Part shown: one piece after another, positions 1 to 11,100 of the stretch
Layout of the letters: each line of letters starts with the position of its first letter
How positions within the stretch are numbered: position 1 is the first letter of the stretch
Source: Pipra filicauda
Taxonomy: Eukaryota > Chordata > Aves > Passeriformes > Pipridae
Length of the DNA: 64,000 nucleotides
Assembly: GCF_003945595.2 (NCBI RefSeq)
Contig: NW_024104312.1
Span: 930,001-994,000, forward strand
Direction of reading: 5' to 3'
Translations under genes and position numbers: made by a program
The notes under the pieces: generated by a model
Database searches by the model: none
Told to the model about the DNA's origin: nothing
Seen by the model: only the letters and a program-made list of their open reading frames with translations

Positions 1-404
1 AAAGCTAAAATATGAGAATTATAGGGGCTTAAGAGGTGCTTAATTCTTGCACTCAGAATCTTTATTCTTTATGGAGCGGGCGGTTGCACTGAGAACGTCT
101 AAACAGTACAGGGAGAATTGCCCTTGCATTTGAGGCTTGGACTCGTGATATCCCTTTCTGCTTTCTCTGGGCAGTATATTTTATATTTGTGTCTACTTTT
201 TGTCTACTTGTTGGAGTAACTTCATAAAGAGAGAGCTGTGTACTTGTACAGCTATGTCTTGAAATCTGAGGCTTTATGTCAATCTGTTAAAATGAAGCCT
301 AATGCAGTTCTGCCTTTTTTTTCCCCAGTATTGTTTCAGAAAGAAGGTGTGAGATCACAGTATTCAGTACATGTTCCCTGTCATGGCTTTTTCTACACTT
401 CTAG

Positions 405-561
405 GTGGTGTAGGATTTGACATCAACTGTGGTGTCCGCTTGCTGCGTACAAATTTGGACGAAAGTGATGTGCAGCCTGTGAAAGAGCAGCTTGCCCAGG
501 CTATGTTTGACCACATTCCTGTTGGTGTTGGCTCCAAAGGTGTCATCCCCATGAATGCCAA
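405..561 (+). CDS. RTCB: RTCB exon with metal ligand Cys122
   Basis: First RTCB exon in the window. It begins with the last two bases of the codon for Gly114, after the acceptor ending CTTCTAG. It encodes [13 protein letters not shown] and onward to MNAK, with the Lys166 codon split by the donor GTAAGA. Cys122, at 428-430, is a known metal ligand. The preceding 404 bases are intron; I see no further coding exon there. Confidence 0.95.
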
Positions 562-3500
562 GTAAGAGAATGACTTTGTGCACACATCACCAGAGGGGAC
601 ATGTCTGTCTGTTTGTTTTGATGAAAGATTCATCAGTGGGAGACTTTTAAAAAAGAAAGAGTAATTCTAAAAATCTTTCCATTCTTTCTACGTATGGCTT
701 TACCAGGACCAACATAATCATCAATGCACAAAGTCAGCTCGCTCTTCCCCCATTTAAACCCCTGAACTAACTAAAAGTTCTTGAAAGGTTCTCATTTCTT
801 CTGACAGAAAACTTCCATGAGCATAAAGGTTTTTTTTTGAAAGGGATGAGAGAGAAAATAGGATATTCCCCACACAACAAAGAGGAAAAAGTTAATATAT
901 TTATAGAGCTTGATTTTCATGAAACACCAAGAAGTTGAACTGGTTGTTAGGAGAGCTAGGGGCTGATCATAACATCACAGAATAATTTAGGTTGGATGGG
1001 ATCTCTTGAGGTTGTCTCGTCTGACGCCTTGCATGAAGGAGGGCTAACTCTGAAGGTGAGTCTAACAACAAAGTTATGTCAAGTTGCTCAGGGCTGCATC
1101 CAGTGGAGTTTTGAGTATATTCACAGATAACCATCTTATGTAGGTGTTTGATAATTGCAGGGATTTGGAAGAGGCACTAGAGATGGGTGTGGACTGGTCT
1201 CTCCGGGAGGGCTATGCCTGGGCAGAGGACAAGGAGCACTGTGAGGAATATGGAAGAATGCTGCAGGCTGATCCCAACAAAGTCTCCTCAAGAGCAAAGA
1301 AGAGGGGTCTGCCTCAGGTAATGTTATGTTTCAGGAGGGCTGTGAATGCTCCCAGGGTTCAAATGAAAAGGTTAGAGAGTAGTTCTCTGATTTTGTGTCT
1401 TTTCTTGAAACTGTCCAGCATTTCTGGGCAGGGGGAGAGGTGAGATGGTGAGGCCAGTTCTGAATAATTCTTGACAGAACTGTAACAGAGGGAAATAATA
1501 CTGGGCCTGCCCAAGGTCCCCTGGGCCATCAGTTTTTCATCTCAGTTTTACATGTGGTAATGACATTTATGTTGGGTGGCATTTCCCCATCCAGATGCAG
1601 TTTTGTTTTGAAGAGGCAGGCAAGTTAATGTGCAACTTCTGTCCTTGTTTGTTCAGCAAATGTATAGCAGGTCAAGAAAAGATATAATAAATGGAACTAG
1701 GTCATAACTGAATTACAGTTAAAGAGTTGGATTTCATTTTTACATATAATACTTCATTGCTCTGCGTGGAACAATTTGAGATGGCTCTAGTAATGATACA
1801 TTTCTAAAGCCTTCTTGTGTATGACTTCTTGAGTTTTATTGATTGGAGTGCTGCGAGGTTATAACATTTTAACCTCAAAGTAATGTTATGTCCTCAGTTT
1901 TCACATTTGCTTTGGAAATAAGTGATCATCTGTTACGGAGTTGAAAAAATTTGGGCTTGGAAATGGAATAGCTTGCTTTAATCTACTGAAAGGTTCCAAG
2001 TACATAATTAACAGGATGTTGTATCTTCTTTGTGGAGTTATAACCAAGTATAAGACAATATATGTCTGCCTTGCCTATACAAACTGGAGATGAATTCTCA
2101 ATACTCTATACTCTTCCTGTTTTTCAACTAGGCTTAAGTAAGTTGACAGCACAGTCTGTGGATCCTGGTCCTTTTGCTTAATCACAGTCTTGTTCCAACA
2201 CGAAAGGTAGTCATAAATCTAAACAAAGAGGACAGTGATTATGCTACTGTGTTCTACTTCCTTTCAGTTTATATGGGGATGTTTTTTCCCTCGAAAAAGA
2301 TTTTCTAAACCCAAAACCTTGCTGTAGCAATTTGTGCTTTTGCCCCTGTTCCCCTACCTTTCCCTTGTGCTCCCAGAGGCTGCTTTGCCTGCACTGCCTG
2401 ATCAGTGTGTTGTGCTTGGCAGCTGGGGACCCTGGGAGCTGGAAATCATTACGCTGAGATCCAGGTTGTGGATGACATCTACAATGAATATGCTGCCAAG
2501 AAGATGGGCATTGACCACAAAGGGCAGGTGTGCGTGATGATCCACAGTGGAAGCAGAGGTCTGGGCCACCAGGTTGCCACAGGTATGATCTGACTGGTGT
2601 AGGTACCTGGAGTGAGGCAAACTCCAACACCAAAGAGCATTTCTTACAGTGTAATTGCCAGGTACATTCTGAATTGCCTGGACAGGTGTTGTCCATTTGC
2701 AAACAATTGATAACATTCTGCCACAGGTTTGCTTTTGCCTTTGAGAAGAAGCTGTAGGTTTAACCATTGGACAAATCAGTTTTAGAATGTAAATTATAGA
2801 TACCCATGTGAATCTCACAGATTGAAACAAAATTAAGAAGTCACTTAGATTTACTGTGTTTATTTCCCAGATGCACTCGTGGCTATGGAAAAAGCAATGA
2901 AACGGGACAAAATCATAGTGAATGATCGCCAGCTGGCGTGTGCCAGGATTGCCTCTGCTGAGGGACAGGATTACTTGAAGGGAATGGCAGCTGCTGGGAA
3001 CTATGCGTGGGTTAACCGCTCTTCTATGACCTTTCTAACAAGACAGGTACGAGCAGAGTTGTCTCTGATGTAAATACACAGCTGCTTTATCCCAGACATA
3101 TCCCAGAACACAGAGTAGCTGCAGTATTTAGCTTGATTTTCATTTTATGCTTCTTAAACTGTTTTTTTCTGGAGAGACTTGCACAAAGCTGTAGTCATGA
3201 CAATCCATCTAAAATCTTTCAACATCACTAGATTGTTCTTGCAGAAGACATTTAAGCAATATTTTTGAAAATGCCTTGAACTACAAGAAGAGGATACAAT
3301 GAAATTTTTTACACTGCTAAAGCCAACTTTTCAGAGTTGCAAGAATTTGTCTAGTTGATTTCTGACTGAATTTCAGCATTAAGCTGTGAGTGGGCAGAGG
3401 AACAATCGAGACTGTCCGATTCTGTCACGCTCAGCACTGTTGTGTTCAGTTCCATTGAGGCTGAATTATGATCTCCTTGTATTTTGTATCTTGATTTGCT

Positions 3501-6205
3501 CTCTTCAGGCCTTTGCCAAAGTCTTCAACACAACCCCAGATGACCTTGATATGCATGTTATCTATGATGTGTCTCACAACATTGCCAAAGTGGAGCAACA
3601 TGTAGTGGATGGAAAAGAGCGGACTCTGCTGGTGCACAGAAAAGGATCAACCAGGGCCTTCCCTCCTCACCATCCTCTTATTGCTGTTGATTATCAAGTA
3701 AGTTTATCTTTTGGAGAAGGAAATTGAAGAGAATTCTGGATTAATCAAACAACAGATATCTAAGCGTGTGAGTTCCTTTTTTAAGGTAATAGCACTGGAA
3801 CCGAGCAGGATGGCAGTGTTCTGCTTGTCTGTGTGTTAGATCTTTGGGACACTGAGCTCCCACTTCTGCTCCACCCACAGTGGCTGAAAGATCATAGAAG
3901 GAAAGAAGTCCTTCATACCTAGGGCAGGATTCAGTGGTTTGCCTTGTCTGTCTGTTGGACACAAGTCTTTTGATTTGCTGTTCTGTGTCCTTCAGTGCAG
4001 GCATCTCCTGAGGGAATGTGAACCTGACCTCCTTTTTTGGAGATATGGTTCCTCTTAGACTTCTGTTATGAGGTTTTTTCAGCTTTCTCTCATGAATGAA
4101 TACTTTGCATCCACAGCTGACAGGACAGCCTGTGTTGATCGGCGGGACTATGGGCACCTGTAGCTATGTCCTTACTGGCACAGAGCAAGGCATGACTGAG
4201 ACCTTCGGAACTACCTGTCATGGAGCTGTAAGTCAAGAAGTTGTATCAGAAGGGGGTTGGAATGGGACTGTCATCCAGAGAACAAGGTTATTCAAGGGTC
4301 ATCCAGTGTGTGTGGTTCATCCATTGGTCATACAACTAGAGAGTAGCCTTGTCAAGGTAATCCCTGCCCAGGAGGACTACAAACTAGAAGTCCTTTTTGT
4401 CCCTTACTGAGTGGTTTTGACTACTTCTGCAGAAAATCTAGGGGATACTGCTTTATGCAAGGCAGATGTTTGGATGAAGATGTGGAGAATGAGCTCCTTT
4501 TGCCAAATTCTGATATCTCTGAGCTAACAAGAGGGGTTAACTGTGCTGAGGCTGTCCATAAAAAACTCAGTTGTTAGAAGAAGGTATTTCCTCCCCTGTT
4601 ACTCGTAGTGTGAGACAATGAGTGAGGAAGAGAAGTATCTTCCAGTAAAACTCAGACTCCTGAACACTATCTGGTTTGGATAAAAAGGTATTTGCAGACT
4701 AGTATGTTATACACATGGAACATTCCTAGCCATCATACCAGAGGTATAATTTTGCAGGAGCCCATCACCTAAAGTCTAAATTCATTTCCTGTATTGTGGC
4801 TTACTGTGGTCCGTGCTCTCAGCCTTACTTATAATGTAGTAATGTTTTTCTTTAGTAAGAAAGAGGGCTTTTTTCCAGACTGCTACAAAAACTATGACTA
4901 ACAAAACTGCTTTCTAGGGTCGTGCACTGTCTCGAGCCAAATCTCGACGTAACTTGGACTTCCAGGATGTGTTGGACAAGCTGGCTGACATGGGCATTGC
5001 CATCCGTGTTGCTTCTCCCAAACTGGTCATGGAAGAAGTGAGTTTAATACTTAATTATCTGAGAGGGAAAAGGAGGGTCATGCTCTTTGGCTGAATGACA
5101 TTCCCTGACCTGATTTTTTGCAGTGCTAAGTGATTGCTAGTACTCTAAATATACAGGTTTTGCAATTTCTGATAGAGCTGTCACATTTTTTTGAAAATAA
5201 TGGGAGGTCTTCCCTGTCCTGAACTCATGCTAAGAAGGGAGATGCCTGACTGACAGGTTTTGGGGTGGGGGGATAGAGGTCTATGTTTTTTCCTCTTCTG
5301 CCTGGTGATAGGGATAATTGCTATCAACTCTGAGGTCTGTATGAGCATCTACAAAAGTAGTTATGTTTTATGGGTTCTCTTCTTGAATGCTGATCTCCCT
5401 GCTTTAAATTTACTTTACACTGCAGCTTTCATGTAGATTATTAGCAATTTGAGAGATCCACCTCTTTTAAGATGAATTCCTGTATTTGCTCAAGAAGAAG
5501 AGAACTACGAAGGGCTAGAAAACTTTGAATATTTTCACTTTCAGTTCCTCTGCACTAACATGATAGAATATCTTTTCTGTTCACAACCTCACTTATAGAA
5601 GGGTGTTAATCATTTGGAGCTATGCTGTTATGAGTGTTGGTGTTATATGAACATGTTGATCATGTTAAAGTCTCTGTTTAGGAGCAGCTTCCTTGTCAGA
5701 ATGTAGGAGGGGGAAGCTCTAGAGTTCAACCCTGACTGTTGTCACTAAGGGACAGGGAAGATAAATTTTAATGTAAGGAAGAAGTTAGTTACTTCCTGCT
5801 AGATAATGAGGGATGGCATTCTCACATGCTGGGGGACTGGATTATCTGAAAAGCTGAACCAAAAGAGCTACTGTTTTATCTGATAGATGGTGAGACCTTA
5901 TTTGGAAAGCTAAGAGTCTCAGATTTCTTTAATATCTAAGGTGGCCAGATTCTCTATATGTTCACCTCCTTCTACATCCTCTATTCATATGATTGTTTTT
6001 GTGAAGAGGGGATTTCAAAAACCTATATCTAGTCTTCCTGTGACTTTGGGTTCTTTATAGTTTTGTCTTAATTTTTTTTTCCCTCTTTCCCCTCCAGGCA
6101 CCAGAGTCTTACAAGAACGTGACTGATGTGGTTAACACATGCCATGAAGCTGGCATCAGCAAGAAAGCCATTAAACTGAGACCTATTGCTGTTATAAAAG
6201 GCTAG
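405..6205 (+). CDS. RTCB: RTCB, tRNA-splicing ligase catalytic subunit (3' eight exons; 5' end outside window)
   Basis: RTCB seals RNA ends carrying a 2',3'-cyclic phosphate and a 5'-hydroxyl, using GTP and Mn2+. In vertebrates it is the core of the tRNA ligase complex (with DDX1, RTRAF, FAM98B and ASHWIN) and also joins XBP1 mRNA in the unfolded protein response. Coding exons: 405-561, 1161-1317, 2423-2582, 2871-3046, 3509-3697, 4117-4227, 4918-5037 and 6098-6205. All junctions are GT/AG and the phases chain without a break. The 1178 coding bases encode residues 114 (split codon) to 505 in human numbering, plus a TAG stop, so this part has exactly the human length. Visible active-site residues are Asp119 and Cys122 (DINC), His227 (GNHYAE), His259 (IHSGSRG), His353 (DVSHN) and His428 (CHGAG), the guanylated histidine. 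Nothing suggests a pseudogene. The exons for residues 1-113 lie left of base 1. Confidence 0.97.
971..1120 (-). mobile_element. CR1 LINE 3' fragment, antisense, in an RTCB intron
   Basis: The plus strand reads CACAGAATAATTTAGGTTGG, then a degraded 'gggatctcttgaggttgtc', and near its end TTGCTCAGGGCTGCATCCAG. This is the familiar reverse complement of the 3' end of avian CR1. Many substitutions suggest an old insertion. No target-site duplication is visible. It lies about 40 bases upstream of the RTCB exon at 1161. Confidence 0.75.
4117..4227 (+). CDS. RTCB: RTCB exon with nucleophile His428
   Basis: Encodes residues 394-430, from [19 protein letters not shown] to TTCHGA. The His428 codon is at 4219-4221. 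By homology with archaeal RtcB this residue carries the GMP intermediate. The exon starts after CCACAG and stops before GTAAGT. In the unspliced sequence the reading frame runs on past the donor to 4410; that extension is intron. Confidence 0.94.
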
Positions 6206-7175
6206 GAACTGACAGGGCAGCAGAAGCACACCAGTGTCTCCAGGCCTTACACAAAACTGACTAGAACCATCATCTTCCCACACCTCTTGGACTCTGTAGG
6301 ATGCTCAAAGATCACATTCCTGTTCTGGAAACAACAGTTGAGGATACACCTATTTTTAGCCACTCCTAGGTATAATTAATGCCCCCCTTCCTCCTTGTTA
6401 TATGGCGTTCTTTTCTTGTGAGGAAAGGGCAAAGAAATAAGTAAGTCCTGGTTTTATATGCAGTCCTTCCCCTATTTGCCTGGTGATGGCTCAGGCAGGA
6501 CTTCAGGCTTGCCTGAGTTGTCACTAATTGCTGTGCTGCAAGACCAGTGAAGATGGTGTAAGAACCAGACCTTGCCATGTCCACACCTGAGTGCCTGGAG
6601 CTCTTTCTGCATATGGAAGTACTCTGATAGACAGGGCATAGCACTTCTGGGCAGGGAGAATTGCCCTGTTTGCAGATACCTTTATGCATAGTCTATATTG
6701 TTGCATGTTTTGTGGCCATTGGATAAGGAATCTGGAGTGGGGAATGGTTTCCCTCTTTGTTAGAGAGGGACTAGCTAGGCTTGAGGCACAGTCTTACCCC
6801 AGCCTCTCCTATTTAACTCAGCACCTGATGTACTTGGCTCAGGACAAGTAGGTGTTCCACAGTCTTTTGGAAAAGCTAGTAGGACTGAGTATGTTGCCTT
6901 GAGAGGTTTTGTTTGCCCAGTAAAAGTTGTAATTTAACAACTTAGAGATATGCTAATCCCAACACTTTGCAAAGCTCTAGGCATGTAAAAGTTGGGTAAT
7001 GCTGCTTGCTGTGTCCTGCAGCTCTGATTTAAGGGAGCCCAATTGCAGGGTCAGGCCCAATACAATGTGACTTATGATGCTTCTTTTACATTCATTAGAC
7101 AAGATTGGGGGGGAAGCTGACCATCCTCACTGGATCATGTTGGGGATTACAAATAAAATGGGAAGATGGACACGG
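6206..7175 (+). other. RTCB: RTCB 3' untranslated region with poly(A) signal
   Basis: Sequence after the RTCB stop with no competing coding signal. The first canonical AATAAA is at 7152-7157. It is followed by a T/G-rich stretch (near 7180-7220) of the sort found downstream of cleavage sites, giving a UTR of about 0.97 kb. A second AATAAA at 7483-7488 could support a longer form. The exact end is inferred. Confidence 0.6.
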
Positions 7176-9380
7176 CAGTGTATCTGTGTCATGTTTATTC
7201 TCTGGCTGAAATGTCTGTTTTCTGCTTTTAAGCACATAGACAAGCTTGAAACCCGTTGCATTTTGGGACTTCAGATGATGGGTCTTGCAAAGGAGTGTGC
7301 AGATGGCAGAACTTCTTGCAGGGTACAAGGAAGGGCACTGTGGTGCTGTTTTCTCAACTTGGCTGTGACAGGAGTGTGACAGCTACAACTTGTCTTTCTC
7401 AGGCCTGCTGAGCCACCTCGCTGGACAGGGGATGGTGCTGCCTGTAAACCTCTGTGTCGGCACAAGAGGGCGGCTGGAGGGAAATAAAACCCCAAAGCAA
7501 GAGTGGAGCCCTGCCAAGGAGTCATGTAAAGGGAGCAGATTGTGATTGATGGGCTCGAGTGCCTTTTGATGAAACATCCCTTTAAGTTTAGGATCTTAGG
7601 AAGCGTTAATGGCATTTCACTGTCATAATCACTTTGTTCTTACTGGTTTCTGCGTTTGTGTAGGTTCAGAAGCAGCACATGCACTTATAGTCACTGCTGT
7701 GAGTTCTCGTAGGTTTGGCCTTACAGACAGTTTCTTGTTTTCCTCTGATCTCTCCAGTGGAACGGTTCCAGATCGCCATTTCAGTGGTCTGAGACACACT
7801 TGCTGTATTTAAAACAAAAATTTCACCTAGAAATGTAAATGGCCTCCAGTGACTGAAAGACAAATTGTTGGTCTCAAATCTTCTGCAGAAGTGTATGTCC
7901 CATGCAGAAGTTTGTCTATAAATATTTCGGCCACTCTGATATTGAATGTAAGGGAAAGTTTAAAAACTTTAAAAAATTGACATTTAAAAATAAGAAGCAT
8001 TTCACACACATAGTTCTCCTTTCAACTTTCACTTACCCTTGCCATTAAGAGACAAAGTTTTTTACAAGCAGAAATCATGAGTACCGTGGAGGTGCTGTCA
8101 TGTGGATGTATGCCTTAAGTCCTCTTAAGTGCTTATGCATTAGCATTCAAGACTGGAAGAAGTGCTGTTAATTTTGGTTTCTTGCAGCAAAGCTACCACT
8201 AGTTTTGGTAATTATACATTGTGCTGTATGGAGTAGAGTGGTGGTTTTCTAACCACCTAAAAAAGTAAAGAAAAATCCTGGTTCTTTGTTTGAACTTGGA
8301 TTTTTTTCCTAATTCAAGTCTGTCTGTCTGCTTCAAATAGGGCTGCCCACTAATTTTTTTTTTATTCTGCATTTTAAAAAATAAATTATAAAAAGTGTTA
8401 GCAGCACACAGTATTAGAATTCCTGTGCTGAAATTCCTGTGCAGGTGGTCTGCAGGAGCATTCTGGGAACCAAAGAACCAATGTGGTCATCAAAGCATCT
8501 CTGCTTCCATGGAAGGTTGCTGAGAACTTGGAAACATCTGTTAATGTATGATATGTTTTCCTCCCCAAAAGACTGAAAAGGCTTTGGTGAATGATGGTTA
8601 GGGTCTTTTTTCCTTGGGATACCACAGACCAGAGATCTGGTCTACGTCACACCCCTGGAGCTGCTGCATGCCTCTGTCTAACCACAGGCACTGACCTATT
8701 CCCTCTCTAAGTGTAGTTGATTCAGTTGTCTGTATCCTGCAGCAGGTGGTTTGTTGGCCTTGAGGCTTGCACGGAGTGTCCGCATTAAGTCTGCCTCCAG
8801 CCAGCAAAAAAAACAAAACAAAACAAAACAGTCTTGGGGTGCAGGCTTGTTTTTAGTGAGAACAAGTAGCTCACTGCATTCATCTTACTCTCTGCTTGAC
8901 AACAAGATGGTTTAACTTACAGCTTGGAATTGCCAAAACAGAACTACTGCCTCTGGGAAGTCGAAGGTATCATCTCTGGTGGTGGTTTCTGTGGCACCCT
9001 CCTCTCTGTGCTCCCAGACCTGGCTGCAGGGCCTGGTGCTGGGCGAGCACTTCTGTTGCCAGGAACTGACTGTTCAGGTGTCCTTAGGTGTCATTCCCAT
9101 CATGGTCAGCACAGCGTTAAAGAGTGAACTGAAAAGCACTTTAGGGTTTTGTTGCTCTTGGGCAGCTCTTTCAGAAAGCTCTCTAAATGCACGCCCGTGC
9201 TGGGGTGCTGCAATCCGCCCCGGGGCTGTGTGAGACCCCCAGGAAGGCAGTTCCTCCCAGCACTGTTGCAAATGGCAGCACCTGTGTTTCATTTGCCATA
9301 ACACTGCAGAGCTGGGGTGCGGCTGAGGGCCGCCTTCAGGTCTTTGACTTGCTTACATTTTATGCACTCCAGGTGCCTGA
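7176..9380. other. Intergenic stretch after RTCB
   Basis: No exon, RNA gene or clear transposon is recognisable. The longest open frames (about 114 codons) are unremarkable in composition. It contains the alternative RTCB poly(A) signal at 7483 and the A-rich repeat at 8806-8830. Confidence 0.5.
8806..8830. repeat. (AAAAC)n microsatellite
   Basis: A run of eight A residues followed by repeated AAAAC units, about 25 bases long, in intergenic DNA. Confidence 0.85.
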
Positions 9381-11100
9381 CCCCCCTAACTCCAAGGGAA
9401 ACCAGGACCCAGCTAGGTAAGTGTCTGCTGTGCTGCCTGCTGTGGTATATTTGCACATCCCACTGGTAGGGAGCCTGGTGCCCAACCTGTATCACACTTA
9501 CCACTATCAGAAGTCTCTTGGGATTTCTTTTCCCTCTGCTCTTATCTTTCCTCTCCCTGCTTTAAACGCAGCTCCGCACACAGCGCTTCCTCCTACGCCG
9601 GTGGTCCCGGGCTGGTGTTCTGGCCCAGAAGGAACAAGTGATCTCTGACATATCTCTGGCACGGGCACCTCCACTCTCTTTGTTCCTCTCAAACATAAAC
9701 ATACTTAACTGGCCTCTTCTCTTCTCCCTCCGCCCCCCAGTCTTCAAAGTGATCAGACAAAGCAATATCCCTCCTGCAGCATGTGCCAACACGCTCCCTG
9801 CTTGCAGAAAGAAGCTTCAGTGAAGCAGCAGGCCCTGCCTGTACCTGGCAGTTGCTTTGCTCTCGAGCCCTGTCCTGCCCCGAGGGGTTTTGATCACCAG
9901 CACTTCTGTTTTTCTGCCTGGAAAGGTGGCAGTGGGAGGTGTACGGGAGAAAAGCAGGAGCTCTGCAGGTTCCCAGCCTGGGGAGATACTGGGCGCAGGT
10001 GCTTTATCCCCTGCACGGTGGGAGGGAGGGGAAGATTGTAACCTCCTGGCACTCACAAAACACCAATAATTATGTGGTTTCTGGTGGGGTTTTTGTTTTT
10101 TAATTGCAATATGTAACAGGACGATGAGGGTCATGCCAAGCGGGGTGCAAGGTGGGAAAGCAGAAGGCACAGAAATGCCCGTGGTCTTCCCAGGCAGATG
10201 TACAACTCAGTCTCCTCGGGCAATGACCAAGCATCTGCAGCCTGAGCTGCTGCTGAGCACATCCCCGTATCACTGCCCCCTTGTTCCCAAACCCCGGGAC
10301 ACTGCTTCAGGTCATGTTGTAGATATAAATTCAGAAACCAAAATAATCACTAGTCTTAATTGCAAAGATTACGACTGGGAAAGGGAAATGGAGTCATCTG
10401 CCAGCACTTAATCTAACATTTACTAGCTTAGTAAAGGACACGCAGGGGCTGGGCTGCCCTCACATGCTGAGGTGCTTGAGTCAGCCTAGTTTTGGAGTCT
10501 ATTCCTAAAAAGAGGTGCTAGCAGAAGCCTGGATTGCTATTCCCCCCACTCTTTCACACCACCCACTGCCAGCGCCCTGCTTTTTCCTTGGGCTCTGCTT
10601 TATCCAGCAAGTGGTTGGAAGGGGGGAAACATTTTCCTCCCTTCTCCTCTTCCTCAGTGCCTGAGGAAACTGAGGCACTGACCCCTTTTTTTTGCCCTGT
10701 GCAAGCTGTGTCTCACTTCTGGGAGGTGATGTGGGAGCCCAGGCTCTTCCCCTCTGTTCTCAGCTGCCATGAGCCTGCATGGAGTGGGAAGTTGGGTACC
10801 TCAGGCTTTCTGCTCTTCCCTGTGAAACACAAATCTGGGGAACCAGTCCCCCTGCCATGTGTCAGGTGGGAAAGAAGAAACAGATGGGGAGGGGTCTACC
10901 CCGGGGCACCCGGTGGGGGGAGGGTTGCAGGTCCCGCAGGGAAAGATGTGCCAGTGGGTGTGTGCGATAAGGGCCCTGATGCGTTAGAGCAGCAGCCTAA
11001 TTACCTGAGACAATTAAGTGGTTGGAGATTACCAAATCCGAGCACCCTCCTAGGGAAGAGCCCTCCAGGGAGAACAGCAGCCTGCTGGTGGTTGTGAATA
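9380..11100. other. GC-richer intergenic segment, no gene recognised
   Basis: Composition is richer in G+C than the flanks, so chance open frames are longer; one on the plus strand at 10534-11097 has 187 codons. None resembles a family I know. The 3' end, about 10965-11060, changes character to an AT-containing patch with TAATTA (10998-11003) and TTAAGTGG (11014-11021), the core sites of homeodomain and NKX2-type proteins. Confidence 0.4.
10965..11060. promoter_or_regulatory. Candidate enhancer-like patch
   Basis: TAATTA at 10998-11003 and CAATTAAGTGG at 11011-11021 lie 7 bases apart, matching core homeodomain and NKX2 sites. They sit at the edge of a GC-rich segment in the gene-poor flank of ASCL4. 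Such short motifs occur by chance, and conservation could not be tested. Confidence 0.25.

Noticed and set aside
1..404. Another RTCB exon at the left edge
   Set aside because: Nothing resembles the expected preceding residues (around MNDPEAVVSP); the sequence reads as intron with a pyrimidine-rich end.
10534..11097. 187-codon plus-strand open frame
   Set aside because: No recognisable domain, skewed composition typical of GC-rich non-coding DNA, and no splice or promoter context.
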